DNA of 61,291 nucleotides from Obelidium mucronatum (GCA_025765595.1 JAIVFH010000162.1:1-61291); one strand, 5' to 3'. Shown: positions 1 to 11,979, counted from the stretch's first letter. Notes: generated by a model not told the origin, from the letters alone. Numbers and translations: made by a program.

Positions 1-1924
1 ATATGCATCTCAGTTCTTTGATTGCCATGATGCTGCTGATTGGATCGATACAGTAAGCATTGATTTTTTTCCTAAAATGTGCGTGGCTCTGGTGATAACA
101 TAAAACTAGCTCATGAAAAGAAATCCAGAATTCTCCCTACAAGGCTTGCAAATCGGCATCTCCAGAATCAAATGAACTATACACTGTTTCGAACTTGGCG
201 TATGAAGGATTGATGGGAAATCCAGACAACAATCTTGATGATCATGGAGACTTGGTGGGTACATTTGTGTCTTTTTTTGTTCTTGAATGCAAGGTTTTTA
301 TTCATGTTTGACAAAACTTCTTGTTTTAGGCCCTATGAAGTTTCTATTTCACTGGAGCGTATAACAATATGACTGGTTGAGTTTTTGAGTTTTTTTTTGC
401 ATTGAAACAAAAAACCCAGCTTTCGGTCAAACAAATTGGAATGGGAGTGATTTTGGATACTATGCCAACAAAAAACCAGTATTTTATGGGGGAAGCTCGA
501 TACCACCTGCAGATGGCAGTTTCAGTCTGACTGAAGTTCTAACACATCAACACGCTATTGGTTATATCATGTACTTTTACCTCTCGACTGGAGGAATTTC
601 TATCTTGAGTTGTAGCGTATTCACTGCACAGTATAAACACAAGGCTGTCTTGAAACGACTGTCACTGAACGTCTTGGTTGCTTTGAATCTCGGATGTGTG
701 TTTCTAGTGGCATCTATATCTGTGTTCTTGGTTAGAAGTGGTAGTGCTGTCTGTCAAGCTCAAATATGGGCACCTGCAGTTGGATTCTCCTTGATTGCTT
801 CTGCAATGATTGCAAAAATGCGCATGAATTACATTTTAGTCTCAAAAGGTCAAAAAGTGCATGGATTTTCCTTGTGGTGGCAAGTCGGAGTGCCCATACT
901 GATGCTTGTTGGAATTGAATGTGTAAGCTTCTTTCCTATTGTTTTGGTTTCATATTGATTTTAATTCTTTCCATGTAGATTCTAGTTGTGATTTGGGCTA
1001 TTATTACTGAAGTCCGCCAAGGAAATGTTGTGTTTGACAGCCATCATTACATGTATGCATGCCAGACACCCCAGAAACATCAAATCATTTCTATAGTTTT
1101 GATAGTTTACAACTCGCTTCTTCTCTGTGTTGCAGCCGCCTATGCAATTGCAACGCGTGGAGTAGAAGTTGTCACAGGAGAGTCTGCATTCACATCTGTT
1201 ATTGTGTCCACGTTTTCAGTTATGGCCGTTGTAGTTATCCCAGTTCTTCAGTCGGAAACTAATCCAATACGGATTCTGGCACTTCAGACAACGGCGCTAT
1301 GGGTTGCGTCCATGATTTCTATGGGATATGTGTTTATTCCAGCAGCGTATACAGTATTCAGTGATATTCAACGAATGCAGCGTAGTTTTGCAGTGTTGCC
1401 AACATCAAAGGCAGCTTCAATTAGTGCAGTGGGAAGTGAGGGGAATGTTACAAATAGTGGCAGCAAAGCTACCAGTGGAAAGAACCGTGGAATGATTAAA
1501 TCAATCATTCAAACAAGTATACTGAATTCAACAATACTGATCACAAAACAAGCAGTCAGATTCCAACCATTGGTAATGTGCCCTCACAAACCCAAACGAA
1601 CAATCTCTGTAATTTAACCAGTCGAAAATTAAGTCTTTTGTATTTGTTCGATTTCGGAAAAGGAATAGTCTGTTTGATTCGAAATGGATGTATAGGGAAG
1701 CGTTTCTCTTTGGTTGTTGTAAAAACACTTGGTTTTGGGTATCAGATGGAATCGACACAATATGCTGCCACATCACACCAGAGGAGCCTAGGCTAACTGT
1801 TGTCAACACATTCATACTTCTTGTGGCAACGGACAATGCACAAATCACGATTGAGTTTGAAACAGAAAACGAAGCTCGTGGTTTCATGAATAAGTTCAAA
1901 GCGGAGCTTCTAAAGCTGAAATGA
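1..1924 (+). CDS. Class C (GABA-B-like) GPCR, 3' part, 5' end outside window
   Basis: Partial multi-exon gene entering from the left edge. An exon ending at 52 (donor gtaagc) and one at about 165-255 encode the end of the ligand-binding region; the stretch SNLAYEGLMGNP matches the corresponding place in the other receptors of this window. From about 560 to 1600 hydrophobic helices follow (for example IGYIMYFYLSTGGISILSC, VLVALNLGCVFLVA, a C-x-A-x-I-W start of TM3, then TM4-TM7 between 890 and 1360). A Ser/Thr-rich linker (about 1400-1560) leads to a last exon, near 1700-1924, with a short beta-rich region and a helix NEARGFMNKFKAELL, which is the C-terminal PH-like module seen in the paralogues. 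One exon near 330-360 does not read cleanly in a single frame. Class and topology are confident; the ligand is unknown. Confidence 0.8.
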
Positions 1925-2030
1925 GTTTGTAGAATAGATTTTTAAATGAGAAGACATGTCAATAAACGAGTACGAGAAGGGGTGTGAATGCGGCCGTAGT
2001 TTCATCATTTTAGAATAAGAAAGAGGGGGT

Positions 2031-2219
2031 TCGGCGTCAGCAGGCGGCAGTGTAAGGCCAGCGACACCAGTTCGAGGGTCTGGTGCAAGCACACAGGGTC
2101 CCAAGAGAGATTCAAAAATATTTGTGATAATAGATACGTACAATGTACGCAGATTTAGTTATCACACTAAATAGAACAGATACTACACTTGATCTTAGCC
2201 AATAGGCTTGAGAGGATTG
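2031..2219 (-). ncRNA. U2: U2 spliceosomal snRNA
   Basis: On the minus strand, the RNA begins near 2219 with a 5' stem-loop I (AAGCCUAUUGGCUAAGAUC region) followed directly by the near-invariant AAGUGUAGUAUCUGUUCU. The branch-point-binding GUAGUA lies at 2181-2186. An Sm-like site AUAUUUUUGA follows at about 2111-2121. Downstream is a hairpin with CACCAG/CUGGUG arms (2068-2090) and a last stem-loop whose loop (CUUACACUGCC) resembles the U2B''/U2A' binding loop. Length of about 189 nt is the usual size for U2. A TATA-like element (GTATAAAAG on the minus strand, 2249-2257) lies about 30 bp upstream of the inferred 5' end. The 3' end is estimated from the last stem. Confidence 0.93.
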
Positions 2220-2347
2220 TAAGGAATAACAGTTGGGGGTGGGCCTGGCTTTTATACTTTTTTTGCGTGCGCAGTCGGGGTTACACAGGAATGCTTGGTT
2301 CTTCCGAAGTGCATATAAATACTGCTGCTGTCCCTCATCTGTTTTCC
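2220..2347. promoter_or_regulatory. Shared bidirectional promoter of U2 and U5 snRNA genes
   Basis: This 128-bp spacer separates the inferred 5' ends of the divergent U2 (minus) and U5 (plus) genes. It holds two TATA-like boxes in opposite orientation: TTTATAC at 2251-2257 (read GTATAAA on the minus strand, about 30 bp from the U2 start) and CATATAAAT at 2312-2320 (about 30-35 bp from the U5 start). The middle is G/C-rich. Spacing is as expected for Pol II initiation at both ends. No protein-binding site could be identified with certainty. Confidence 0.7.
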
Positions 2348-2484
2348 CCTATCCTCTCTGGTTTTATCGCAACAACGCTTCAATCTTTCGCCTTTTACTA
2401 AAGATTGCCGTGTGGTAGGGCCACTAAAGAGAGTGTGTCGAATTTTTGGAAACCCCCATCGCTCTCTCAATTTTTGAGATGGAG
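2348..2484 (+). ncRNA. U5: U5 spliceosomal snRNA
   Basis: The conserved U5 loop I, CGCCUUUUACUAAAGAU, is present at about 2389-2405 with its flanking stem CAAUCUUU/AAAGAUUG. The lower stem pairs CUCUCU (2354-2359) with AGAGAG (2427-2432). A single-stranded segment with an Sm site AAUUUUUGGA at 2441-2450 follows, then a 3' hairpin with CCAUC/GAUGG arms (2456-2482). A TATA-like box sits about 30 bp upstream. A second AAUUUUUGAG at about 2470-2479 could be an alternative Sm site, which would move the 3' end to near 2510; the exact 3' end is therefore uncertain. Confidence 0.93.
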
Positions 2485-2840
2485 TGTCTTTCGCAGGCTC
2501 TTTATGCAGTAAACAGTCTGGATTCTGAACAGAAATCCACACTCTTACTGTTATAATCTGCCGTCGAATTCTATCTTTATTTATACGCGTCAACTCTTTA
2601 TCAAATAAAGCCTGCTTGTAATACATTAAAATTCGATACTTTATGCTACTTTATGCTTCCTTTTTATTGAAATCGCGCAACACTTTCCAACTTAATCATC
2701 CGCTCCATGTTTGACGTAATTGATGGTATTCGTCGTCAAAGATTGTCCAATCGCGTCCGCTGGTACAAGAATTGATACAATATATTTGAAATAACGGTAT
2801 TTGGTTGTTTATTGGATGTTTGAGTGATATCGCCACAATT
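2485..2840. other. Intergenic, no gene seen
   Basis: AT-rich spacer between the U5 gene and the 3' end of the mS45 gene on the other strand. It contains the 3' flank of U5 and the 3' UTR of mS45. I see no conserved coding frame, tRNA or further snRNA. Confidence 0.5.
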
Positions 2841-3884
2841 TCACATAAAGAATTCAGTTTTCGCGTGCCTCTTGTTGTAGACTTCCAGTTTAGACGCGGT
2901 TCGTAAAAGACCCTGTCCATCTCGAATAAACATTGGTTGTTTCTATACAAAACGACGGTGAATAAATTCGATTTGCGAGGAAAAGGAAGGAGGAACACAT
3001 CGTCAACAGCGAGATGAACAAAAAAAAAAGACATCATTCCCCACCTCAACTTTCGAGATATCTACAAACTGAAACTTGAAGCCTTTGGCATTCCCAACAC
3101 GAGGATCCTTCTCCAGCTCTACAGATTTGACATTCGTAGCCTCCAAAGGATCAGGTCCATCCAGTGAAAACACTCGCTCCGCTTGCATATCCAGTTTATG
3201 TTGAACATTTGCATAGGGTTCTTTCTCGAGAAGCGCGGCGGCGTCTTCAGGCGAGATTCCATCCGCTTCGTCAATGAATTGGAACAAAGGCTTCAGGCGT
3301 TCTGAGGGGAGAATACGTAGCGGTTCCTTGATATTTTTTTTGCCCGTTGGATCAACACGGAGCATCTTTTCCATGTGATAAGTCAGTTGCGCTTGGATTG
3401 GCTTGTCCTGGGTTGTTCGCGATGTGAGTTTCTGTTGGCAAAAAAACTCGCAGAAACTCCCACACCTCCTTCTGCATTTTCGCCTCCAACGCTTTCAACC
3501 TCAAAATGGCCTGAATCCTCGCAATTGAAACTCCAAATCGGGTAGCGAGTTTGAGTGGTGATTGGGTTTCTGGGTCGGATTTGTACAATTCGTAGATTTC
3601 CTGACGAGTTGCATCAGCAAGAGGCGGCACTGGTTTGAAGAGTGGATTCATTGGAAAGGGAGCCTTTTTTTCAGAGATTGCTTAGTTGACTTGAATGAGT
3701 GAAAATGAAGGATACTTACCCCGTATCGGCCAATGAACTTTGCTTCTGTTTGGTTCTTGTACTGGAGACCATCCGACTTGAGCCATCGTTCAGCTACAAC
3801 TACGGCATTGTATCGATCTAAACGACCAAGCGTCAGAGTTGATGGCGTTGCCGTGTTTGCTGCTGCTGTCGAGAACCTTCTCAT
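2841..3884 (-). CDS. bot1: Mitochondrial small ribosomal subunit protein mS45 (Bot1p family)
   Basis: Four exons on the minus strand. Exon 1 from ATG at 3884 gives a basic, Ser/Thr/Ala-rich N-terminus (MRRFSTAAANTATPS), a likely mitochondrial presequence. The donor is at about 3719. Exon 2 (about 3666-3469) carries NPLFKPVPPLADATRQEIY and GVSIARIQAILRLKALE, the helix-turn-helix-like core of the Bot1p/mS45 family. Exon 3 (from about 3412) encodes the QLTYHMEKML segment and an acidic helix. Exon 4 carries MFIRDGQGLLRTAS, the conserved C-terminal R-D-x-x-G-x-L-R-T-A motif, and stops at 2841. Intron 1 ends in an A-tract acceptor (AAAAAAAG). The protein is a structural component of the mitoribosome small subunit, in the fungal/mitochondrial lineage. 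Confidence 0.85.
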
Positions 3885-4202
3885 TTTTTTTTTCTTTTTT
3901 CTTTTTATTAAAAACGATTAACCTATTTTATCTTTATTTTACATTTAAACTAAAACAATAAATAGCCGTATGGTAAAGCTGAGTTGAGTGCATTTGTTAT
4001 AAAGCCTTTGAGCTCTCCAAGAAGCCACAGCAGAATAGCGGTTTTACTTAGTATAGCTATATTCCCTATATTCCGCAATTCTTCGGTAATATTAATAACA
4101 TTGCTTTTTCATTTTTCTGATTTCTCTTACTGCGCCAATCAAAGGAAATCTGTGAAATCTGTTTCCCCCACACCCCCACCACCACCAACCAACCCTTCCA
4201 GG

Positions 4203-6353
4203 ATGGAGCGCAGGAGCAGCAGCGCCAAATCAGGTCGCTCAAGCGTGAGCAAAACATCGCCTGCTTCTTTGCGCAAGAGTCACGTTGTTGCAAGCAAACC
4301 ATCAAACCAATCTACGGTTGCTGCAAAGGCCACCACAAAAACTGGTAACGACGTGAAACGCGTTCTTGCGCTAGGCGTTGACAAAAGAACTCCCATGGGG
4401 GAATATATCGTGGAAAGGGGGGAATTGCCCTTGTCCTCACTTGGTGTGTATTTGCCTTTTTTCCCCCTTCAAACTTCGGTGTTAATTAATCCTTATAATT
4501 CATATTAAAATTAACGACTCGTTTTTTGCTTCTCTTATGTAGCTAATCCATCTCCGGGACCGTTGACGTACGAACCGAAGCTACCTCCTTCTGGGTTTCA
4601 ATATTCAATCTTGGGGAAACATGTATCGACAAAACTTGAGGACAATCCAGTGGGTCCTGGACCAAGCAAATACAATGTATCAGATTCAACGGTTGTATTC
4701 AACGATGCGCCCCATTGGTCTCTTGGAATGAAACTGGCTAGCGAATTTATGAAAGGTAATGAAAGCATCAACTCTCTCATATTTATTGATGAAGAAACAC
4801 ACAAACAACAGTGGAAAACGAGAATCCAAGTCCATTTGCATACAAGAATATCGCAAACACGTTTGAAAAGGGTGATGGTCCTCGTTATACTATCTCAGGA
4901 TGGTTTGAAGCACCCTCCGATAGCACACCCAGTCCAGATCGATACTTTCCAAACGCGTCATGTATTCCTGTGGCCGGAGCGAATCCAAAGTTTTCATTTG
5001 GATTGAAAACCAACGTTGCAGGTATTTACGCGTCATATTGAAGATATGGAAAGTCGAAAAACAAGCTTGAACTAAACAAAAAAACACTCATAAATCTTCA
5101 GAGGATGTTATTCCGGGTCCCCAGGATTACGATGTTCATTTCGTTCGCTCCAGTATTTCTGATGCTCCCAGTTATACAATGAGGCCAAGAGTCGGTGAAC
5201 CTGTTTTCACAAACAAGGAGGATGGTAGGCTGTTTTTATCGCCCCTCGAATTATGTATATCATAATAACTCATCCAATTTCTTAATTTTTTAACAGCTCT
5301 TATTCCGGGGGCCAATTGCTATAATCCGAAACTTCCTGGCGACGGAAAAGCCGCTTCCTTGAAAGGATGGTACAAGGAAAGCAAATGTAAGGATGGAGAA
5401 GGAAATCAAAATCACTAATCATTTTTACTTTAACTACATTCCTCCCACTAATTTCACTACATTGTTGGATCTTTCGACCTTTCTGCTACACTTGAAAAAA
5501 CAATGCCTTACCAAAACCGAAACAATCGCAACAAAGCCCTCAAAACACCCGGTCCTGCAAACTACATTATACCCAATACGCTTTTCAGCGGACCCCAATA
5601 CAGTCTCACTGGTAGAAACCTTCCGGAAGAAGAAGGAGCGCAGGCGATTGGTCCTACTTCATACAACCCGAAACCCCTTTTCGACACTCCGCCTCAATTT
5701 TCTTTGGGAACACGATGGAAGTCGGAATTACGTGAGTTGGGAGCCCACCAAGAAATATTTTTCAAACCTTTAATTCTATCAAATTGACCACACAAAACAG
5801 CAAAGAACTACGGAGTTCCCGGACCCGGCGCATACGAACCAAAAGACCGACAAATCCGTGGAAACGGTGCACCCAAAGTAACTCTGAAAGGGAGATATGA
5901 AAACAAAACAAGCACGAATCCTGGTCCTGCAGATTACAATACTGCGCCGGCAATTGAGCGAACCGTTTCCGCTGCGCAATTGGCAAGATTAGAAAAGAAT
6001 AAGAAAGAAGTCCCGCGTTGAGTGTTTTTTGATAATGATTTTTTAATGGCGGCTGACCTGGATCCCCCACAAATTTTCACTTAACAGCACGGATTAAAAC
6101 CATCGTCGAAAAGTGTCCCGGCCCTGCAGACTACGAATTAAAACCAGTCTCAACAGTCAAGCCATGCGGACCTAAATACAGTTTGGCGACGCGAATTGCT
6201 CCCTTCAAAGTCGACCAAACTCCAGGTCCAAACTGTTATGCGGCTGCACGGAAGCCGATGGATGGTCCTAAAATTACAATGAAGAGTCGCAGCAGCCCCT
6301 TTGTTTTGGTATTCCCAAGCCAGAGAGTCGACACGTTGCGGTTGGGGCACTGA
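4203..6353 (+). CDS. SHIPPO-repeat (ODF3/CIMAP/STPG-like) flagellar protein
   Basis: Multi-exon gene from ATG 4203 (MERRSSSAKSGRSS) to TGA 6351-6353. After a basic Ser-rich N-terminus it carries about eleven P-G-P-x-x-Y repeats: SPGPLTY, GPGPSKY, TPSPDRY, IPGPQDY, IPGANCY, TPGPANY, IGPTSY, VPGPGAY, NPGPADY, CPGPADY and TPGPNCY, many followed by a P-x-x-S-L-G/x-T-R type turn (QFSLGTRWK, KYSLATRI). This is the sperm-tail PG-rich (SHIPPO) repeat found in outer dense fibre 3 and ciliary microtubule-associated proteins, which bind axonemal or microtubule surfaces. Introns fall between repeats. It is divergent from mS45 with about 320 bp between the starts. Its presence implies a flagellated stage. 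Confidence 0.85.
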
Positions 6354-6690
6354 TAGAAAAAAATAAAAACTTTGCTGACTCACTCTTCACTTTAATCGAT
6401 TCATTACTTCATTATCAAGCTACTTTGTTTCGGAACTTTGCAAATCGGTTTATCGGTACATTTACCTCTGGAGCAAAAGAATGAGTGAGCAATCACGCGA
6501 GACGCACAGATTCGGCCAAACGAGTTTGGGGAGCTTTGATTATAGAGTGATAGATTGGAATCAAATGACGGTACGGTACAGAGGACAATACATGTCTTCA
6601 TTATTTTTAATCTTCGAGACAGTTGGTGCCACTTCGTCCCATTTCCGCAAGTATAAATACAGATCATAAGCAACATTAAAAAAACGGCAT
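6354..6690. other. Convergent 3' UTR region, no gene seen
   Basis: Space between the stop codons of the SHIPPO-repeat gene (plus) and mago (minus). Short open frames exist on both strands but none has recognisable protein features or plausible splice continuity. I regard it as overlapping 3' UTRs. Confidence 0.5.
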
Positions 6691-7471
6691 TCAAATTGGC
6701 TTAATCTGTGAGAAAACGAAAAACAAGAACGTAAGTATGTAGACTTGACATAAAAAACAAAAAAAAACTCCATACCTTGAAATGGAGGGAAATCAGGGAA
6801 AACACCAAACATTTAAGATCCTGAATCAAGTAATAGAAAGCTTTTAATCCTTCAGGGTCTTTGCTATCATTCACGTCAATCAAGGAACCAATCTTGGATG
6901 TCTGCCAATGTGTTACTTAAATGCACAACGAATTCAAAAAAAAAAAAAAAAAGGCCCTTAAACCAAAACTTACAGTGAATGAAATATGCTCTGATCCAAG
7001 AACGATTTCTAGTTCCTGACGACCCACTTTATCAGGCATTGGCCAGTTTGTATCGTCTTCCCTGCCACGCAACAAGTGCCATCGTTTAATATCCTCTCCA
7101 ATCCGAAAACCAAAAAAACAGTGCTATTTACTTCATGACGCTGCTTTCTGAGATGATGCGTTTGAGTTCCTTCATCAGCGACTGGCTCACATGAACTATT
7201 TATTATGCACCCAAAGAGAGAGAATGGAGAAGCGGATCAGCAATTCGATATGTCCAACAGAAAAAAAAGCAATCAAAGGCCTTAATTTACCTTCTTTGCG
7301 GATCATGGAGTCGTTCTTATAGTTTGAGTTGTTTGCGTAGCGCAGCTTTCCATCCGGTCTAAACTCGAATTCAAGGAACTCGTGGCCAAACTTTCCCATG
7401 TGGCCAACGTAGTAGCGGACGTAGAAGTCATCGCTGGTTGTTGCTGCTGCTGCTGAGGTAGGGTTGGTCAT
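6691..7471 (-). CDS. mago: Mago nashi, exon junction complex core subunit
   Basis: Starts at ATG 7471 with a short Ala/Thr-rich extension and then [19 protein letters not shown], followed by [20 protein letters not shown], the diagnostic Mago N-terminus. Later exons give the [19 protein letters not shown] strand (about 6975-7070), the [18 protein letters not shown] segment and [15 protein letters not shown]. The last exon is only IKPI plus stop (6691-6705) after a CACAG acceptor. Mago pairs with Y14/RBM8 in the exon junction complex deposited upstream of spliced junctions, and works in mRNA localisation and decay. At about 150 residues it is the usual size. It is head-to-head with the roadblock gene, with 79 bp between the start codons. 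Confidence 0.97.
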
Positions 7472-7550
7472 TTGTTTTTGTTTTAATTCAAAAAATAAAT
7501 AAATACATCTATTCAAACTTCTGCTTATGAATAACAAGGAGCTGAACGAA

Positions 7551-8299
7551 ATGGAAACTACGGTAACTCGAGATCCACTTCTTTCTTTTGATGGGGGAGC
7601 GAAATCCAGCTGGGAAATCTGTTCTGATCTTCCATTCAAAATATCGTCGACACAAATAAAAGCTTTCGCGTATCCAAGCACACAAGGGCGTTCATGGTAC
7701 ATTATTGGGGTTTTACTTCAGAAACAGCATATTATACATCGTCAACTGATTCTGTCCATCAAAAACAAAACTCAACTTTGGAACTCAAAAAGGAATTGTC
7801 ATCACCTCCCACGATGGATCTGTGATTCGTTCCACATTGGACAATATCCAAACACAGCAATATTCAACTCTTGTAACTCAATTGGCTGCGAAGGGAAAAG
7901 GGGTTGTTCGCGATTTGGATCCAGAGGTGAGGTTACTACTTTCTTTTTGCAACATGCTGAGAACGGAAATCGAAAATTACTCGGGAGATAACGATGGCTG
8001 GAAGCGACATTAGTTTTTTTTTCTCTCGAATATTAATCAGAAAACGCTTCTCAGGACGATTTAACATTCCTTCGAATCAGGTCAAAGAAGCACGAGGTAA
8101 TGGGGACTAGACACATGTACAGTTTCAATACTGACACATTTTTTGGGGGGGATTTCTCTGTCCAGATCATGGTTGCAGAAAGTATGTTACCATTACTCTT
8201 CGTTCGAAAAACTTACGTTCAAGCCCAAAAAAAAAAAAAAAAAAAATGACAGCGAAATCATATCTACTGATAGTAATTCAGAATCCACACGAGCTTTAG
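7551..8299 (+). CDS. DYNLRB1: Roadblock-type dynein light chain
   Basis: Six exons: 7551-7562, 7663-7696, 7793-7926, 8055-8096, 8166-8181 and 8253-8299, joining to 94 residues. The protein starts METT, continues [48 protein letters not shown], and ends with [11 protein letters not shown], matching DYNLRB/LC7 along the whole length (usual size 95-100). Roadblock homodimers bind the dynein intermediate chain in cytoplasmic and axonemal or IFT dyneins. The first coding exon is 12 nt and exon 5 only 16 nt. The acceptors of introns 1 and 2 are A-tracts (AAATAAAAG, CTCAAAAAG) with no polypyrimidine tract. The gene is easily missed by single-frame ORF calling. Confidence 0.95.
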
Positions 8300-8468
8300 A
8301 AACCGCTCTCTTTGCCTTTTTTTTTGATTTTACTGGCAACTCGTGGCATGAGAAAAATACAGAATTCATTCAGCTGCATACTTTTTTTTTAAACTGTGGT
8401 CTGGAACCCAAAATTGTAGTGCACGCATTACGCATAAATAAGGGCGCTTCTCGAATTCTACTTTTTAT

Positions 8469-11400
8469 TCAGTTGGCATGCTGCAATCTAGACACAGAAT
8501 CTATAACCCGCAAAAACTCTTGACCATCCCTTTCCACCTCAAACTCAAACAAAACTTGATACCCCCCACCATACACACGTCCCCAATCCTCCAACGCGAA
8601 ACGCACATTCGTACCCTTGTCCAAGAACGCAACCGTTTTCTCTGGAATAATCGCAAAACATTCCGTTTCCTCTTCTGACCGGAGCATCAACCAAACCTTT
8701 TCTCGCGATTGACAAATCGAAGTGGATTGTAGGGTTTTCCATTTACTGTCTGTTATTGGAATCGAGACTGTGGTTCCGAGAAGGTGGATGCGGTTCTGGG
8801 TTTTGTAGGTTGTTCTAATGTTCTTTGAGAAGATAAAAAGGGGTGGGTGAGCGGTTAAACCATGAAACCCCTCCTTGTTTTTTCGTCAAACTTTCCCAAC
8901 TTACAATAGTGTCACACAAAGCTCGGAGCGGCGGTTGGTACAACTGGACATTCTCTGAAATGACTCCGATTCTAGTTGCATCATGGCTAGCGCTGGCACT
9001 GCTCCCCGTAAACCCCGTCTTCTCCTTCAAACTCTTTATATATTTCACAGCATTATTACCACCATTACCCCCACCACCACCGCTGCTTTTCGTCTGCGCG
9101 CCCATCGGTACCACCCCGACCCCCTCCATCCTTCCCCAAACCCAAACAACCGACTTCGGAAACACCAACACCAACGGCGGCGTAACCGCAACAATAAAAA
9201 CACAGATACTCTGTTGCAGCGGATAACTCAACGTCACTTCAAGCTGCATGCACAACGCCCCCAAAATAACAGATACAACGCCAAACACAATCAGGAAGGA
9301 ACATTCATTGTATTTCGGGTTCAGATCTTTGGTTAGGTAGGCGGCGGCGAAGACTGCGAGGATTAATGTGATGTTGTGGGCGATTATTAGTGAGATGATT
9401 GGTTGGCTTCGCTGGGATGAGGTGGTGCATTCGAATATGAAGCGGTTGTCAATGTAGTATTGTTTGGGGAGAAAGTCTTGTTGCATTTGCCAAAGGATTA
9501 AATAAACCTGTTGGGATTGCCAAAAAAAAAAATCGCGTCAATTAGGAATTGCTACAAACAACTTTGGAAGAAGGGGGTACCAAACCATTTGACACACCAC
9601 AACCACACCCGTAGCAGCATGAAGCCGAAACGGCAACCTCTTTAAAACCTTCTTGATCTCCACTTTCGCCGTAAAAACCTTATGAACCAACCAACACTTC
9701 CCCACAATTGGAACCACCATCAAATTAAACCCTATCCCCGCCAACCAGTACCTCGAATAGCACAATCCAGAGGTAGCTCGACGCAGGTAAAAGAACAAGG
9801 ATGTCACCATCAATAGACTCCCCATCAACGATACAACCGTCTGGCCAACATTCATGGACTTGCCCGTCGGGTTATTCCGCAACGCAATCGCAAACCCTGC
9901 CGCCGAGATACACAGGATGTACCCAACGGCCATCAATGCGATTATAACTCGTCCTTGGAATGTGCTGGAATCAACTGCAAAGAAGGAGGCATGCGCACTG
10001 GGTGGTCCATCGACAGGTGGAATCGAAGTGTTTCCGAAAAAGAAGGGCTTCCTTCCTGTCACTGCGTTATACGCACCCGTTTTCTTGTCAATGATTGCAA
10101 AGGGCGGTTGACCGCCGTGTATCCAGTAATGGTCCGTGATTGATACCATGACTGTGTCTACGAGTACATCTCCATTTGAGTCGAGTCTCATGGGGTTGAG
10201 GTTGATTCCTTTGAAGCTGATGTTTGAAAAGGCTTGGTGTTTGAGTTTGGATTGAAGTTGGCGAGATTTGAGCATCGCTGGTGTTATTGAAGCGTCTCGC
10301 TTTAGAAACTATTTAGTTGGTTCAATAACAAATGAATTAATGAATGAATTAGAGTCATTGAATTTGCTTATTTTTGGCGTATACATACGTCATCAAACCC
10401 GTAAATCAGAGTTCCTGCGCAATCGTAACCACCAGCACTCGCCCAATTGAGACTTGTCGTCTGGTATTTGTATCTATCCTGCTCATACATGTCGTTCCAT
10501 TGTTTCTCAATGATCCGATAATTTGGATCATTCCCACCTTTGAAATTGGGCACGGGGAGCATCATTCCATCAAATATTCGAAATCTAGGATCATCACCGT
10601 ATCCTTTTTTTAATATGAAACTTATAATCAGGCCATTGAAATTGTTCTAACGAAACAAGAGTTGGGTTTCTCTTTTACCTGCATAATCTTGTGGTAAGGG
10701 TGGATTTGAAACGAGCCAAACATGGTTACGAGAGATGAGACCTGTTTGGTTCGCGCGTTGGATAAAGTCATATGAAATCGACCATCCTTGAGAACAAAAC
10801 ACGATATATCTGCAAGAATTTTCAAAAGGAAAATAAAAGATTTTTAAAAAATTAGAAGTTCAAGAGGAGAAATTTGGGAACCGAAACCTTGCGTCTAGCG
10901 CCTTTATATCCGACAAGATGGAATCAAAATGCGAAGCATCTTTATAATTCCGGTAGCTCAACACAATAATTCCATTGTTGAAGAAAGACGTTTTGACATC
11001 CAGACATCCTTTTGTATTTCAAAAACGCTTCTTCAGGATAACCCATACCACCAGAACATGAATTTCTCTTTTTTTACCTCCAGCGCTTTCTTTATCTGTT
11101 CCATCATATACAATAGCAGCTCTGCGCACATTCCATTTCAATAAAAGACTCGTGAATTCGAGCCCCCATTTGGAAGAATAGGTGGGTCGAATAAAATACG
11201 GGTATCGCGTTTTGTCGGAGAGTGCTGGATCGTTTTGGTCTCCACCACATGCAGGGATCTTTTTTTTTCGTTTCATGTTTGAGAATGGTTTTACCTCTTT
11301 TTTTTTGCTGTGAACTACTCACTTGAAGTTCGGAAAAAACACCAGCGGCAATTCTATCAAAAAAAAAAAAGAAAAAAAAAGTCATTAGTAATTCTCAGGG

Positions 11401-11911
11401 GTTGGAGAAAAACAATGTTTATACAATGAAATGGCGTTGACTGTCTTGATGTAGATGCCAGAGATATCTAGAATAAGGAGATCTCAAAATTCTCTCTATA
11501 AAAAAAAAAAAGGAAGAAAAAAACTCGACTGTGAGGATCCAGCACTGCCTTCATTGCTACAAGCGCAGTTCCACCCAATTCCATTTTATCCGTGATTGGG
11601 TTCCAATTATTCACGCGTAGAATATTGACCATTGTGTTTGGCAAGACATCAGAGTTGTTGTTTGCCTGTAGCACTGCAAGTTCAGCTGACGCGTCCATTT
11701 GCATATACCAAGTCGCGTCTGGATTGACTGATGGCGCGTCGGGGATATCCCAGAAGGTGTGGTATGGCAGCATGAAGGCGATAGTGATATTGTTTTGGTA
11801 CTTTGCTGTAATGTTTGAAGTTCCAGGAAAGAAGCCGATGATTGGATCAAAGATGCTTTGGGAGTGTACCAAGGTGGCCGACGAGAGAAGGAGAAGGAAG
11901 GAGATGCACAT
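8469..11911 (-). CDS. Class C (GABA-B-like) GPCR with C-terminal PH-like domain, subtype A
   Basis: Begins at ATG 11911 with a signal peptide (MCISFLLLLSSATLVHS) followed by FFPGTSNITAKYQNNITIAF, the start of a Venus-flytrap ligand-binding domain of the ANF-receptor/PBP-I type. Further lobes include ACGGDQNDPALSDKTRYPYF (about 11200-11260) and GGYDCAGTLIYGFDD (about 10400). The membrane domain is at 10000-8960: helices near VIIALMAVGYILCIS, VVSLMGSLLMVTSLFFYL, a TM3 with RYWLAGIGFNLMVVPIVGK, then TM4-TM7 ending FIVAVTPPLVLVFP. After a Gly/Ser linker the C-terminus (8740-8469) is a beta-rich, helix-ended PH-like module. Many short introns. It lies tail-to-tail with the roadblock gene and divergent from PAF1, with 68 bp between starts. 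Confidence 0.85.
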
Positions 11912-11979
11912 CTTTTCTCTGAAAATCTGGTCATTACTTTTATGATTATGAATATTTAACAATAATAAAATAAAAACCA

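Noticed and set aside
2067..2090. GTTCGAGGGTCTGG-like T-arm, possible tRNA
   Set aside because: It is stem-loop III of U2 snRNA; there is no acceptor stem or anticodon arm around it.
1910..2143. 77-codon minus-strand ORF
   Set aside because: Lies over the U2 snRNA; the translation is explained by the RNA gene.
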